Below are positions 17,661 to 27,988 of a stretch of DNA of 64,000 nt, piece by piece. The stretch spans positions 22,376-86,375 of the forward strand of contig SHZD01000002.1 in the NCBI GenBank assembly GCA_009692465.1, read 5' to 3'. Source of the stretch: Myxococcales bacterium. GTDB taxonomy: Bacteria; Myxococcota_A; UBA9042. A program made the position numbers and the translations under genes. The notes under the pieces are model-generated. The model worked only from the letters and a program-made list of their open reading frames with translations, was not told where the DNA came from and did no database searches. Positions within the stretch are counted from its first letter, which is position 1. Each line of letters opens with the position of its first letter.

Positions 17661-20132
17661 TTGGACCCCGCCGAATGCACGCGCCTGAGGTTTGCCCTGT
17701 CCTCGCCCACACTTGGTCTTCGCCCATTGGCGCTGAGCGTGCTCCTGCTGTCGTTGGCGGCGCTGGCCCTTGAGCTGCTGATTACGCGGATATTCTCAGC
17801 AACACTATATTATCACTATGCATTTTTGGTGTTGTCGCTGGCAATGCTCGGTCTGAGTGCCGGCGGTCTATGGGTGTACCTGCGCGATCCGCCCAAGCTG
17901 GGCTTGGGTCAGCGACTGGCCCACTTGGCCGTTGGATTTGCCCTATCGGCGGTGCTAGCCACCGGTCTGCACTTGTGGCTGCCGCACGGTTCGCTGCCCG
18001 AGGCGTTGCACTTGTTTGTCAACTACGTGGCCTTTGCGGTGCCGTTTGGCTTTGCCGGCGCGTTTTTCGCCGATGCATTTGCCGAAAATCAACAGGCGAT
18101 CGGCAAACTGTATGCCGCTGATTTGATTGGCGCTGCGCTAGGGGCAGCGGCCGCGGCTGGCTTGCTGGCGGTGCTCGATGGCCCCAGCGCGGTCATCGCC
18201 GTCGCCTTGGTCGGCCTGCTGCCAGCCTTAATCTTGCCCGAGCGCCGGGCGTGGCCCAGTGGGGTTGCCGCCTTGCTTTTGGTCGGGCTGGCCCTAAATT
18301 TGACCTCGCCATGGTTTCGAATTCGTTGGGTAAAGGGTCGGCCATGGGCGATGCAGCAGACCACGCTCGAGCGTTGGAACGCGTTCAGCTACATTCAAGT
18401 CGAGGCCGAGCGCGCGCCCGGCTACCCATCGTGGGGGGCCAAACCGCGGCCCACCGATCCTAAGGTCCGTTTTGTCAATTTGTCGATTGATGCGGGCGCC
18501 GGCACCTGGGCTGTTCAGCGCAGCGACGACCGCACCGGTCTCAGCTATCTCGAAACCGACGTCGCCAACTTTGCCTACCACGCGCGGACGCCCGAAACCG
18601 TACTGACTATCGGCGTGGGCGGCGGTCGCGACATCGCCACTGCCCTCTATTTTGGCGCCAAACAAGTGACAGGCGTCGAGATCAACCCGATTTTTGACGA
18701 ACTGCTGCGCACGCGTTTCGCTCAGTTCACCGGCCACCTCGCCACCGATCCGCGGGTGCGGGTGGTCATCGATGAAGGGCGTTCGTGGCTGCAAGCGTCC
18801 GGCCAGTCCTTTGATCTGATTCAAATGTCGCTGGTCGACACCTGGGCGGCAACGGCGGCCGGGGCCTATGTGCTGTCGGAAAATACGCTTTACACCGTTG
18901 AAGCGATGCAGACATTTTTGCAGCACCTGACGCCGAACGGCATGGTGGCCATTTCGCGTCACAGTTTCGTGCCGCCCAATCAATTGCTGCGAGTGGTGAC
19001 CACTGCCCGCGAAGCGATGCGCCAAATGGGGATCGCCGACTTTGGCGAGCGCGTCGCCGTGTTGCGCATGGAGCACCATCGCAACGAGGGCACCGGGGTG
19101 TGCCTGCTCAAGCGCAATCCATTTACCGCCGGCGAAGTTGCGGCGCTGCGGCAGGCGGCGACGGCGATGGGCATGGAGGTCGTGTACCTGCCCCGCGAGC
19201 CAACCGCCGACACGTTGAGCGCGAAGATCTATCGCCAATTCATCCTGACCGCCGATCCGGCGCCGCTGTTGGCCGCTTACCCCTACGATCTGGAGCCGTC
19301 GACCGACGATTGGCCCTTCTTTTTCCACATTTCGCGCCTTGCGGACATCGTCAAGTCTGGATTCGGGTTTGCCAAAGTGGCGTCGCTGGGGCCGGCTCAA
19401 GAACAAAATATCCACGCCGTCGCGCTGCTATTTCAGGTTCTGGTCTTGGTGACGCTGCTGACGGCGGCGGTGATTCTGTGGCCGCTGCTGCGCGGGCTGC
19501 GCGCGAGAGGTCAAGCGAGCGGTCACAATTCGGCACCCTTGCGCTGGCGATTGACCTATTTCGCCGCGCTCGGTGGCGGGTTCATGTTTGTCGAAGTGCC
19601 GTTAGTGCAACGCTTTGCCGTCTACTTGGGCCACCCGATCTTGGCCTTGGCCGTGGTGTTGTCGGCGCTGCTGCTGTTTTGCGGACTGGGCGCGCTGTGG
19701 CTCGGTAGCGTTGCGGAACATCAACTTGCGCGGCTGCGCATGCCGTTGCTGCTAGCGATTGCCGCCCTGACCATCGGCGGCGCTTTGGGGCTCGATTCGG
19801 CACTTGCGGCGGGTCGCGCTTTCCCGACTGCAGTGCGAATCGCCATTTCGGTCGCGCTTTTGGCCCCCGCTGGTTTGCTGCTCGGCACCGCGTTTCCCTT
19901 GGGAGTGCGCACCCTTTTGGGCGCGCGGCCGCACGAGTTGGCGTGGCACTGGGGGGTGAACGGCGCATGCGGAGTGCTCGGTTCGGTGGCAGTGATGGCG
20001 TTGGCCATTTACACCGGCTTTGCCGCGGCGCTGGTGCTGGGCGCGGCCATGTATTTGCTGGCGGCGTTGGCTATGCGCAGAGCGCTGGTTGGCGAATTAC
20101 CCAGTAGTTCTCTAGATATCCCGCAGCAGTAG
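17661..20132 (+). CDS. Multi-TM spermidine synthase-like (SAM-dependent, Rossmann) protein
   Basis: Multiple TM helices at both ends, central VLTIGVGGGRDIATALYFGAKQVTGVEINPIFDELL and DLIQMSLVDTWAATAAGAYVLSENTLYT. Confidence 0.8.
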   Translation: MDPAECTRLRFALSSPTLGLRPLALSVLLLSLAALALELLITRIFSATLYYHYAFLVLSLAMLGLSAGGLWVYLRDPPKLGLGQRLAHLAVGFALSAVLATGLHLWLPHGSLPEALHLFVNYVAFAVPFGFAGAFFADAFAENQQAIGKLYAADLIGAALGAAAAAGLLAVLDGPSAVIAVALVGLLPALILPERRAWPSGVAALLLVGLALNLTSPWFRIRWVKGRPWAMQQTTLERWNAFSYIQVEAERAPGYPSWGAKPRPTDPKVRFVNLSIDAGAGTWAVQRSDDRTGLSYLETDVANFAYHARTPETVLTIGVGGGRDIATALYFGAKQVTGVEINPIFDELLRTRFAQFTGHLATDPRVRVVIDEGRSWLQASGQSFDLIQMSLVDTWAATAAGAYVLSENTLYTVEAMQTFLQHLTPNGMVAISRHSFVPPNQLLRVVTTAREAMRQMGIADFGERVAVLRMEHHRNEGTGVCLLKRNPFTAGEVAALRQAATAMGMEVVYLPREPTADTLSAKIYRQFILTADPAPLLAAYPYDLEPSTDDWPFFFHISRLADIVKSGFGFAKVASLGPAQEQNIHAVALLFQVLVLVTLLTAAVILWPLLRGLRARGQASGHNSAPLRWRLTYFAALGGGFMFVEVPLVQRFAVYLGHPILALAVVLSALLLFCGLGALWLGSVAEHQLARLRMPLLLAIAALTIGGALGLDSALAAGRAFPTAVRIAISVALLAPAGLLLGTAFPLGVRTLLGARPHELAWHWGVNGACGVLGSVAVMALAIYTGFAAALVLGAAMYLLAALAMRRALVGELPSSSLDIPQQ

Positions 20133-20203
20133 TTCCGCGCGGTCGCCATTGCCCGACGCTGGTGAACCTGGGAACTCAGGTTGCGGCCGCTATCACTTCG
20201 GCT

Positions 20204-20410
20204 CTAGGAGCCTGTCGGAAATCAATCGGTTGTGAAATGTCTATCAGGTTATAGACAATGAATCTAGTACGATCCAACGGGCTCCTAGCCAGTCAACTAT
20301 TCTCAACTGTCCGAGAACTGCCCAGAGTGAATCCGTGCAGTTTCGGACAGTTGCCGCCGTCTAGCCAGACGGCGCTAGGAGCGAGTCGGAATTCTCCGAC
20401 ACGCTCCTAG
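20204..20410 (-). mobile_element. Family B MITE-like element, copy B3 (inverted)
   Basis: Reverse complement of B1/B2, CTAG at both ends, same 207-bp length as B1; lies between convergent genes. Confidence 0.87.
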
Positions 20411-20471
20411 GCGCAGGCTGCACCAAGGCCCGGACAGTTCGTCAACCAAAGCAACAATTCCCAGCAGTTGC

Positions 20472-21758
20472 CTAGTGGCCCATTAGCGATTGGCACCAGG
20501 CAAGGTTTGCTTGAGCCAGACGCAGGCTTTCGCCGCGCTGGATCGCCTGCGCAAAAGCCGGCGCCGCTTGGTCACAGCGGCCCTCCCGCGCCCACAACAC
20601 GCCCGCCACAAAGCTAGCTGGATAGGTCGGATCCGCCGCCACCATGGTCTGGATCAGCTCCAGCTTGCGCTCGACCCGCAGGCCGGCGTGGGCCTCAATG
20701 CGAAAACGCAGCAGCAGCGCTTGCAGGTCGGTGGCAAGGTGCGGAGCTTGCCGCACCCGCACGGCGAACTGCAAAAAGCGCGACTGAGCGAGCGCTTGCA
20801 CCACCAGTTGGGCCGCCACAGTCAAGCCCTGCCCCTGTCCTTGCCCCTGTGAGTGCGCAGCAAGCCCAGAGTCCGCCAACAGCTTGATCAAGCCCGGCGC
20901 CAGCGCCTGCAGGGCAGCTGCCTGCGGATCCGCCATCCCATCACGAACTTGCACTTGCCGTAGCTGAGCGCCTGCGACCACTTGGCCAAAAATGTGAGCG
21001 ACGTCGCGCCCCCAACGCACGGCCATGGCCTGCACAGCTTGAACACCATGCAGTTCAGCGATGGTGCGCACCGTCTCTTCAATTTGACCTAGAATCTGCC
21101 GCGCTTGGCTGTCGTGTTGGACCTGTACCGTACCCATTTGCGCTTCGAGCGCCAGCCACTGGGCGACGTTCTTGCGCAAGCCAGCTTCTTGGCCGCGGGC
21201 TTGCTCGGTCTGCCGGCCGGCGTCAGCGGCGAGCAGTCGATCATCGCGCCGCACGATTTCATCCAGTTCGCGCTCGTCACTGTGCCAAAAGGTCAGCTGC
21301 AGTTGCGGCTGTAGCTCCCGTTTGACCCCTGGTGCCACCGCGATCGCCAGCGCGCAAGTCGCCACCAACAGGGCCAATGTCGTCGCCACCAATCCGCGCG
21401 GAGGGATCAAGGCCGGCTCAATCAGACCGTCGCTTGCGGCAGTTTGGGCACCGTCCGCTGGCGCTGCGTCTGCTGATTGCGCCCTTGCGGCGGCCGGCGG
21501 TTCCACTGGTCCAGCCGCAGTTCCAGTCTCAGCTCCAGCCGCAGTTCCAGTCCCAGCTCCAGTCTCGGCTCCAGTCTCGGCTCCAGTCTCAGCTCCAGTC
21601 CCAGCTCCAGTCTCGGCTCCAGTCTCGGCTCCAGTCTCGGCTCCAGTCTCAGCTCCAGTCTCAGCTCCAGTCCCAGCTTCAGCCACAGATTCACTTGCAG
21701 GTTCAGCCACAGGCGTCTGCGGCAATTCGGGCTCTGGCGTCATCGGGTCGTCGGACAT
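20472..21758 (-). CDS. Membrane-anchored protein with GAET/GAGT repeats and C-terminal TPR-like region
   Basis: MSDDPMTPEPELPQTPVAEPA...(GAET)n...TM LVATTLALLVATCALAIAV...; ORF-track N-terminus overlaps the upstream gene, so start placed at 21758. Confidence 0.7.
   Translation of the reverse strand: MSDDPMTPEPELPQTPVAEPASESVAEAGTGAETGAETGAETGAETGAETGAGTGAETGAETGAETGAGTGTAAGAETGTAAGPVEPPAAARAQSADAAPADGAQTAASDGLIEPALIPPRGLVATTLALLVATCALAIAVAPGVKRELQPQLQLTFWHSDERELDEIVRRDDRLLAADAGRQTEQARGQEAGLRKNVAQWLALEAQMGTVQVQHDSQARQILGQIEETVRTIAELHGVQAVQAMAVRWGRDVAHIFGQVVAGAQLRQVQVRDGMADPQAAALQALAPGLIKLLADSGLAAHSQGQGQGQGLTVAAQLVVQALAQSRFLQFAVRVRQAPHLATDLQALLLRFRIEAHAGLRVERKLELIQTMVAADPTYPASFVAGVLWAREGRCDQAAPAFAQAIQRGESLRLAQANLAWCQSLMGH
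21510..21690 (-). repeat. In-frame 12-bp-based tandem repeat (GAET/GAGT units)
   Basis: Repeated CTCCAGTCTCGG / CTCCAGTCCCAG blocks on + strand. Confidence 0.9.
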
Positions 21759-22426
21759 TGGGCCGCCAGCCAGCGTCGCATTTTGGCACTGGTCCATTTC
21801 TGCCCCGCAACAAAGCGCGCTCGCACCTTGCCCTCGCTCAGCACCCACGTTTCGGGCAGTTTTTCGCTGCCAAACCGCACCCGCAACATCTTGTCGGCCT
21901 GACCAGATTGGCCTTGCGGATCGCGCAACCAACTGCCCGAGGGCGGCGCGATAGTTGCCAGCGTCCGCTGCAGCGTGGAGTCCGCTGCCGCCCACTCATC
22001 GTCGTACGACACCGCCACCACTTTGCAATTGCGGCCCTCGGCACTGTCGGCTAATGCCGCGATTTCAGGCAGTTCGTCGATGCACGGCGGGCACCACGAG
22101 GCCCAAAAATGCAGCAGCACCGTGTCGTGCTTGGCCAGCAATTCGCGCAGCGAGGTCGTTTTGGCTGCGGCAGCGCCGATCGGACGCAGTTCTAGCGCCA
22201 CGTCGAGCTCGCCGGCCTGCAGCGGCCGGTCAAAAGTCTCCGCCCCAAGCTCGGAGGCTATGCGAACCGCGCGCGTGTGACTGGCGGCTGGTGTCACGAC
22301 CCGCCACCCAACCAAGGCCATGGCAAGGACCACTAACCCAAAGCCTAAGCGCGTTCGATAGGCGGGCAACACTGCCGGTGTCAGCGACGGAGTGGATGGG
22401 GCTGCGGGTGAAGTCATCGTCGCCAA
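21740..22426 (-). CDS. TlpA-like thioredoxin-fold protein, membrane anchored
   Basis: TVLLHFWASWCPPCIDELPEIAALA (WCPPC). Confidence 0.85.
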   Translation of the reverse strand: MATMTSPAAPSTPSLTPAVLPAYRTRLGFGLVVLAMALVGWRVVTPAASHTRAVRIASELGAETFDRPLQAGELDVALELRPIGAAAAKTTSLRELLAKHDTVLLHFWASWCPPCIDELPEIAALADSAEGRNCKVVAVSYDDEWAAADSTLQRTLATIAPPSGSWLRDPQGQSGQADKMLRVRFGSEKLPETWVLSEGKVRARFVAGQKWTSAKMRRWLAAQCPTTR

Positions 22427-22632
22427 AGGCTGTGGGTCGGCCTGCCGCCGATTTTGACCGGTTCTGCGCCTTACAGCAAGCGCCGCGTGGTGTTCAGATC
22501 CAGCTACTGAGCTTGAATGCTCCGCAATGTCACAGACTTTTCAGGCTGAGAGGCGCTCGTTGGCCGGCGCTACCCAACCGCACGTGAAACAGGCACCATC
22601 GCGGCCCGCCCACTCGAGGCGGCTGCGCAAAC

Positions 22633-24252
22633 ATGCAACGACATCAGGGGCGCACCGCCCGCCAAACCCGCATCGTAGCTACGATTGGCCGCGCCCCCGA
22701 TGGCGACTGGCCGCCGTTTTTGAGCCAGCTGTGCGCGGCCGGCGCCGACGTCTTGCGCCTCAATTTCTCCCATGCCGATGCCGATTACGCCAAGGAACGC
22801 GTGGTGTTGCAATGGGCAAATCAACCGACCCCCAACCTTGAAGCTCCGCGTGTCGCCACCATGGCCGACTTGCAGGGTCCCAAATGCCGCATCGGCGCTC
22901 TGGGCTCGGACGGCTTGACGCTGATCGAAGGGGGTCTGGTTGCCCTAGTTGCCGATTCGGATTCAGACACCGCGATTGCCGCCACGGCCGCCATCGGCGT
23001 TGGCGTCATCGTGCCAGTCCCGCAACCGACCGCCGGCTGTCTGATCAATGGGTTGCGCGCCTATTTGGCTGAACATCCCGATGAGCAGCCGACAATTCTG
23101 TTTGGCGACGGTGACTTGGTGGTTCAAGTGAGCCATTTGCTTGGCGACGCCGTGATCACCACCGTGGTCGCGGGGGGCGTCCTAGGGAGCAAGAAAGGGC
23201 TGACGGTGCGCGAGATCGATCTCGATCTGGATCCGTTTCCTGAAAAGGACCAAAACGACCTGTTGTTTGCGCTGGATCACGCGGTCGATTTCGTCGCGCT
23301 GTCGTTTGTCCGCAGCCCCGCCGACCTGCACCGGGTCCGCGCCTTTATCGACCTCAACCTGCGCGCTGGTCATCCGGCCCCGCGCTTAGTGGCGAAGATA
23401 GAAACGCTTGCCGCCGTCCACAACATCGAACCCATCTTGCAGGCGGCCGACGGCATCATGGTTGCCCGCGGCGATTTGGGTTTGCAGCTTGGTTTTGACG
23501 AAGTGCCCGCGGTGCAAAAGTTTTTGGTCGATGCCGCCCGCCGCCATGGGCGTCCGTGCATTGTCGCTACCCAGATGCTCGAGTCGATGATCACGGCGAC
23601 CCTGCCAACGCGTGCCGAAGCGACCGATGTTTTCAATGCGATTCTCGACGGCGGCGACGCGGTCATGCTGTCCGGCGAAACGTCGGTTGGGTCTCGGCCG
23701 TGTCTAGTGGTGCAAACTATGGACCAAATTGCGCGCAAAGCAGAGCAATTTCGTAGTGCTCAGCGCCATACCCGTCCATCGTTGGCGTTGCCGCCGGCGG
23801 AGAATTCGGGCCACGTCGAGCGCATCAATGCCGAGTTTGCGCGCACGGCAGTTCAGTTTGCCGAAAGCCTACCGGCGTTCGCCATCGCTTGTTTTACCCG
23901 AACTGGCAATACGCCGGAACGCATTAGTCGCTTTCGCCCGCCGGTCCCGATCATGGCGTTTTGTGCCACCGAGCGCACCGCTCGCCAGAGCTTGTTGTAC
24001 TGGGGAGTTCACCCCTTTGTTCTTCAAGGGTTTGATGCTAAACAGGATCGCATGGCCATGATGGTCCAACGCGCGCGCACGATCTTGCGCGAGCATTACC
24101 ACATGGGTGCTGGCGATGCCTTGGTTCTGACCGCCGGGGTCGACTGGGTGCGCGGCGGCACTAACGTGCTGCAAGTGTTGATCGAAGACCACGCGGCTGC
24201 GGTGGTGGCTAGCGATCTGGTCAACGGGGTTGGCGAGGCATCGCCGAATTAG
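22633..24252 (+). CDS. pyk: Pyruvate kinase
   Basis: RLNFSHADADYA, LVAKIETLAAVHNIEPILQAADGIMVARGDLGLQL, ATQMLESMITATLPTRAEATDVFNAILDGGDAVMLSGETSVG. Confidence 0.93.
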   Translation: MQRHQGRTARQTRIVATIGRAPDGDWPPFLSQLCAAGADVLRLNFSHADADYAKERVVLQWANQPTPNLEAPRVATMADLQGPKCRIGALGSDGLTLIEGGLVALVADSDSDTAIAATAAIGVGVIVPVPQPTAGCLINGLRAYLAEHPDEQPTILFGDGDLVVQVSHLLGDAVITTVVAGGVLGSKKGLTVREIDLDLDPFPEKDQNDLLFALDHAVDFVALSFVRSPADLHRVRAFIDLNLRAGHPAPRLVAKIETLAAVHNIEPILQAADGIMVARGDLGLQLGFDEVPAVQKFLVDAARRHGRPCIVATQMLESMITATLPTRAEATDVFNAILDGGDAVMLSGETSVGSRPCLVVQTMDQIARKAEQFRSAQRHTRPSLALPPAENSGHVERINAEFARTAVQFAESLPAFAIACFTRTGNTPERISRFRPPVPIMAFCATERTARQSLLYWGVHPFVLQGFDAKQDRMAMMVQRARTILREHYHMGAGDALVLTAGVDWVRGGTNVLQVLIEDHAAAVVASDLVNGVGEASPN

Positions 24253-24380
24253 CGTTTGGCCACTCAAGGGTCCATTGCCCGCGCCAAAATCACCGCCGCC
24301 CCGCTTTGCTCTTGCCAACCCCACGTTTTCTCGCTACACCCAAGGCTAGCCTGCCAGTGTGCGGCCCCTCGGCAAGACGG

Positions 24381-25427
24381 ATGCACGTATCGCCTTTTTC
24401 GCTTCGCCGTCTCGCCTTGTTCGGGGCGATGTTGACCGGTTGGAGCGCTTGTTCGGACTCCAAAGCTGGGCCATCTGTCGGTTCAAAGGCAGTGGCCGCC
24501 GGCGACACCACAGGGACCGAGTCCGGCGACGGCATCGGCGGGGACGGCAGCGGCAATACTGGCAACGGCAACGGCGACAGCAGCGGTGGCTCTGGCTATT
24601 CGGCGCTCGACCCGGCGGTCAAGGGCAATTGGATGAAGCCGATTTTGGGCAATTGCATCAACGCCGAAGAGTGGTTGGTGTTGGCGCCACCCGAGACGCT
24701 AGTGCGCACGCTCATCGATCGCAACGACTGCGGGCCCCATTCGTTGGCTAAAGTCGCCGGGACTATGAAGATCCTGCCCAATCAGATCCTCGAGCTGACG
24801 TTTCAGGATAAGGCCGCTTATCAACAATGGAAACGCACCGCGGCGGTCCTCGATTCTGTGGTCGGCGTGCCCGAGCCGCAATTGGCGGACCCCAACTACA
24901 AGCGTGGCAAGCGCGGCCTGACGATGCTCGCGTTCGTGCGCGGGACCACGGGCGGCCCCTTTGTGCGCAGTGACATCCATCAAACCGTTATCGAAAAGCC
25001 CAAACCTTTGGATACCAAGACCACCACCAATGTCCAGCTTTTGATATCGCCGCCGCCCGATACTGCTCAAGATGGCCAGGCCTGCACGATGAGCGCGACC
25101 ATTTCGGCCCAATACGAGCCGGGCGGCACCGAAAAGATCACCTACGGCAGCGAAAAACTGGACTTGCCGTGCCATTTTTCCGTCGACAAGAACACCGGTT
25201 GGCTGCGCATCGTCGCCGACGGCCATGAGACTTCGCTGGCCTGGGACAAGCTATTTGAATCCAAAGGCTTGTGGAAAAAATACTCGAGCCAAGTGGGTCA
25301 ATTGCTCTACGACAGCTTTCGGCCCAACTTGCTCCAACCGCCTGAACAGCGCGGGGTCTTAGTGTCGCTGGCAACGCTGGGCTGGTACTACGAATTCATC
25401 AACGAAGCGCCAACTTCGGTCAAGTAG
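24381..25427 (+). CDS. Putative secreted lipoprotein with Gly/Asn/Ser-rich linker
   Basis: MHVSPFSLRRLALFGAMLTGWSACSDSKAG (lipobox SAC). Confidence 0.7.
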   Translation: MHVSPFSLRRLALFGAMLTGWSACSDSKAGPSVGSKAVAAGDTTGTESGDGIGGDGSGNTGNGNGDSSGGSGYSALDPAVKGNWMKPILGNCINAEEWLVLAPPETLVRTLIDRNDCGPHSLAKVAGTMKILPNQILELTFQDKAAYQQWKRTAAVLDSVVGVPEPQLADPNYKRGKRGLTMLAFVRGTTGGPFVRSDIHQTVIEKPKPLDTKTTTNVQLLISPPPDTAQDGQACTMSATISAQYEPGGTEKITYGSEKLDLPCHFSVDKNTGWLRIVADGHETSLAWDKLFESKGLWKKYSSQVGQLLYDSFRPNLLQPPEQRGVLVSLATLGWYYEFINEAPTSVK

Positions 25428-25520
25428 AACGCCCGCGCAGTCCATACTGAGGGTCATCGCGGTCCGCGTAAGCGCCAAGTCGCGCTCCATAGCGTCTTGG
25501 TGGCTGAGTCGGCTAAACGG

Positions 25521-27788
25521 CTACTTCCACTCAAATTTTGCGGGATTCCACGTTTTCCACGTGCCCTGCATGTTTTGCTGCAAGTCGCGGGTGCCCGCCG
25601 GGGTGCGAAACTCCACGGTTTTGAATAGCGCTTTGAGTTTGTCGTCCGGCTGGCGTTTGGCCAGATCGCCTTCTTCGATTTGGTAAAACGTAGCCGTCAT
25701 GTGAGCGGCATCAGCCTGCATCACCATGAAACCATTGAGGTCCACTCGACAATAGCCCAAGTTGGGGTTCACAGGGGCGGTGCCCACCCCCAACAAGAAA
25801 TTGTTGGCCGTATACGCCAAGTTGGCTGCTCCAGCGTCTCGAAGCGCCTGGTCGCTGTTGGCTTGCCGAATCAGCAAGGTTTGGTAGGTCCCCGACGAAA
25901 TGGCGCCAGTCACGAATTCGACCAGCTTTTGAGTGGCGTCGCCATCCCGCATCGGTGTCCCGGCGAAAAAGGCATGAATATCGCCAGAAACCACCACTGA
26001 ATTGACGACTTTGGCCAGTGTTTCCAAGATTTGATCGCGGCGGTTCGGCATGCCATCCCAGTCCTCCGCCGACAACAAGAAGCGCTGGCGAAAGGCCGCC
26101 GGCAGCGAGTCAATGCCCGACAAGTCAATTTCGCGTCGCTGAAGGGTGTACTCGTTGCCCCACACTTTCCACGTCTGCGCCGCTTCGGTCATCGACTTGA
26201 CGAACCAAGCTTGCTGTTCGTCGCCCATCGCCTGCTCGCTGGCGCCCTTGGTCTGGGCCCAGCGCATCTTGGCGTACAGCTCAAAAGGGGTACGCGACAC
26301 CAAATAGCGAGTACCCAGCGCGCTGTAGCCGCTCAATTTGAGCATTTGTTGAAACGACACGCCCTTGAGCATCTTGGCCAATTCGGCGTCGGCGATCATG
26401 GGCGGAGCGCCGGCGACCTTAGCCAAGTCCTTGAGGCGGGCGTTGATCCACAGTGCCGACACCGGCCCCGCTACCGTCGCCGCCGAGATTTTGAGGTCCT
26501 TGGCGTTGTCTTTGAAAAACTTCGCATACTTGCCGCCCTCAAAATCATCAATCTTCACATAAGGCTGGGCATCGTCTGGCACTTTGCCGGCATACAGCTT
26601 GAGGGCCTCATCGTCCAGCGCAATGGCGCCGGGCAGCGCGTCCTCGGGCACCACATGGTCCGAGCGATAGCGACGCAAATCGGTCATCGCCAAGTGCAGG
26701 TGCTTGCCGAATTTGAAATCTCGGTAAATCTTTAGGTTATTTGGAAACGCCGCCTTGGGGTCAAACTCAAAATCGGCTCCCGCGGCGAAATCTACTGGCA
26801 TATATTCAAACCACGCCTGATCAGCGGCAGAGCGGCGCGCAGGATCGTTTTCGTCTTTAGTTCCATCGAAATACGTGGCGTTCGCCTGCCAGCAGTCGTC
26901 GCTGAACTCGTGGTCGTCCCAAATCGCGATCATCGCGAACCGCTCGTGCATCTGCTGCAGGTCGGCATCGCTGCGGTACACCTTGTATAAGTCGCGATAG
27001 TTGCTCAACGACTTCGCGGCGAAAAAGGCGTCCTTGGTGTTGGCGTTGAAGGCAATGGCGCTGGCCGGGTCGCTGAACTTGACGACCCGATCGGGAGTCT
27101 TGTCCTGAAATTCTGGATTACCAGTTGTTTCATAGACATAGTCGCCCAAATGGATGACAAAGTCCAGGTCTTCCTGATTCAATCTTGCGTAACTATTGTA
27201 GTACTTGCCGTTGAAGTCCTGGCACGACACCACGGCAAATTTGACGGCCACGTCAGCCGTCGCCGCAGCCGCTGTCTTGAAACGACCCACTGCCGTTTTA
27301 TGGGCGCCATTGGCAGTGGCAAAGCGATACCAATACAACGTGGCCGGCGCAAGTCCGGTCAGCCGGACCTTGGCACAGCCGTCGTGGTTGGCCGTTGCCG
27401 TGATGCCTTTGCTCGGTTTGCCACCAAACTGGACTAAAGTCTTCAATTCCTTGTCCGTTGCCACGGACAACTCCAGTGCGACGTCCGCGGTGGGTTTTGC
27501 AGGATCCACCGCGCGCACCCACACAATTGCCCCGTCGGCGCGCGGATCGCCCGAACAAATCGACTGTGGAAAGAAGGCCTTGTCCCCGCCGCTAGCAACC
27601 GCCGCATCGCCAGCAGTTTCGGTACTGCCATCGACTGCCGCTGCGTCAGTTGCGCCGGTATCCGCGGTCGAACGCGCATTTGCACCCGCATCCGTTGCCG
27701 GTGCCGTCGGTTTGGGGTCGTCAGCGCATTTGGCCAAAGTGGCGCCGGCAGCGACCACGGTGGCGCGAAGGAAAGCGCGGCGTTGCAT
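25521..27788 (-). CDS. PhoD-family alkaline phosphatase / phosphodiesterase, secreted
   Basis: MQRRAFLRATVVAAGATLAKC; ICSGDPRADGAIVWVR, FVIHLGDYVYE, IWDDHEFSDD. Confidence 0.88.
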   Translation of the reverse strand: MQRRAFLRATVVAAGATLAKCADDPKPTAPATDAGANARSTADTGATDAAAVDGSTETAGDAAVASGGDKAFFPQSICSGDPRADGAIVWVRAVDPAKPTADVALELSVATDKELKTLVQFGGKPSKGITATANHDGCAKVRLTGLAPATLYWYRFATANGAHKTAVGRFKTAAAATADVAVKFAVVSCQDFNGKYYNSYARLNQEDLDFVIHLGDYVYETTGNPEFQDKTPDRVVKFSDPASAIAFNANTKDAFFAAKSLSNYRDLYKVYRSDADLQQMHERFAMIAIWDDHEFSDDCWQANATYFDGTKDENDPARRSAADQAWFEYMPVDFAAGADFEFDPKAAFPNNLKIYRDFKFGKHLHLAMTDLRRYRSDHVVPEDALPGAIALDDEALKLYAGKVPDDAQPYVKIDDFEGGKYAKFFKDNAKDLKISAATVAGPVSALWINARLKDLAKVAGAPPMIADAELAKMLKGVSFQQMLKLSGYSALGTRYLVSRTPFELYAKMRWAQTKGASEQAMGDEQQAWFVKSMTEAAQTWKVWGNEYTLQRREIDLSGIDSLPAAFRQRFLLSAEDWDGMPNRRDQILETLAKVVNSVVVSGDIHAFFAGTPMRDGDATQKLVEFVTGAISSGTYQTLLIRQANSDQALRDAGAANLAYTANNFLLGVGTAPVNPNLGYCRVDLNGFMVMQADAAHMTATFYQIEEGDLAKRQPDDKLKALFKTVEFRTPAGTRDLQQNMQGTWKTWNPAKFEWK

Positions 27789-27988
27789 GGGAAACCTCAA
27801 AGATGTGGCGAGCGCAGCATAGTGCGCTTGGCTGGCCACTGGCAAACCTGCGGAATCGAGACCGGTCGCCCAGGCGCATGCCAGCGAAAAATCGGCGACT
27901 ACCACCAAAAAATAAATGTAAACTGGCTCTTAGAAGTTGCCCGCCGCCCCAATGACTCGATCGACCTTGGTTGGACCCAAGGCGGTGG

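Noticed and set aside
18294-19415. 373-aa minus-strand ORF antisense to the spermidine synthase-like gene
   Set aside because: The + strand frame has clear SAM-binding and TM motifs; the antisense ORF is His/Arg-rich shadow translation with no family signature.
27930-27988. Possible seventh degenerate family A copy (TTAG...GACTCGATCGACC...TTAG)
   Set aside because: Only short fragments match; insufficient to separate from chance without alignment tools.
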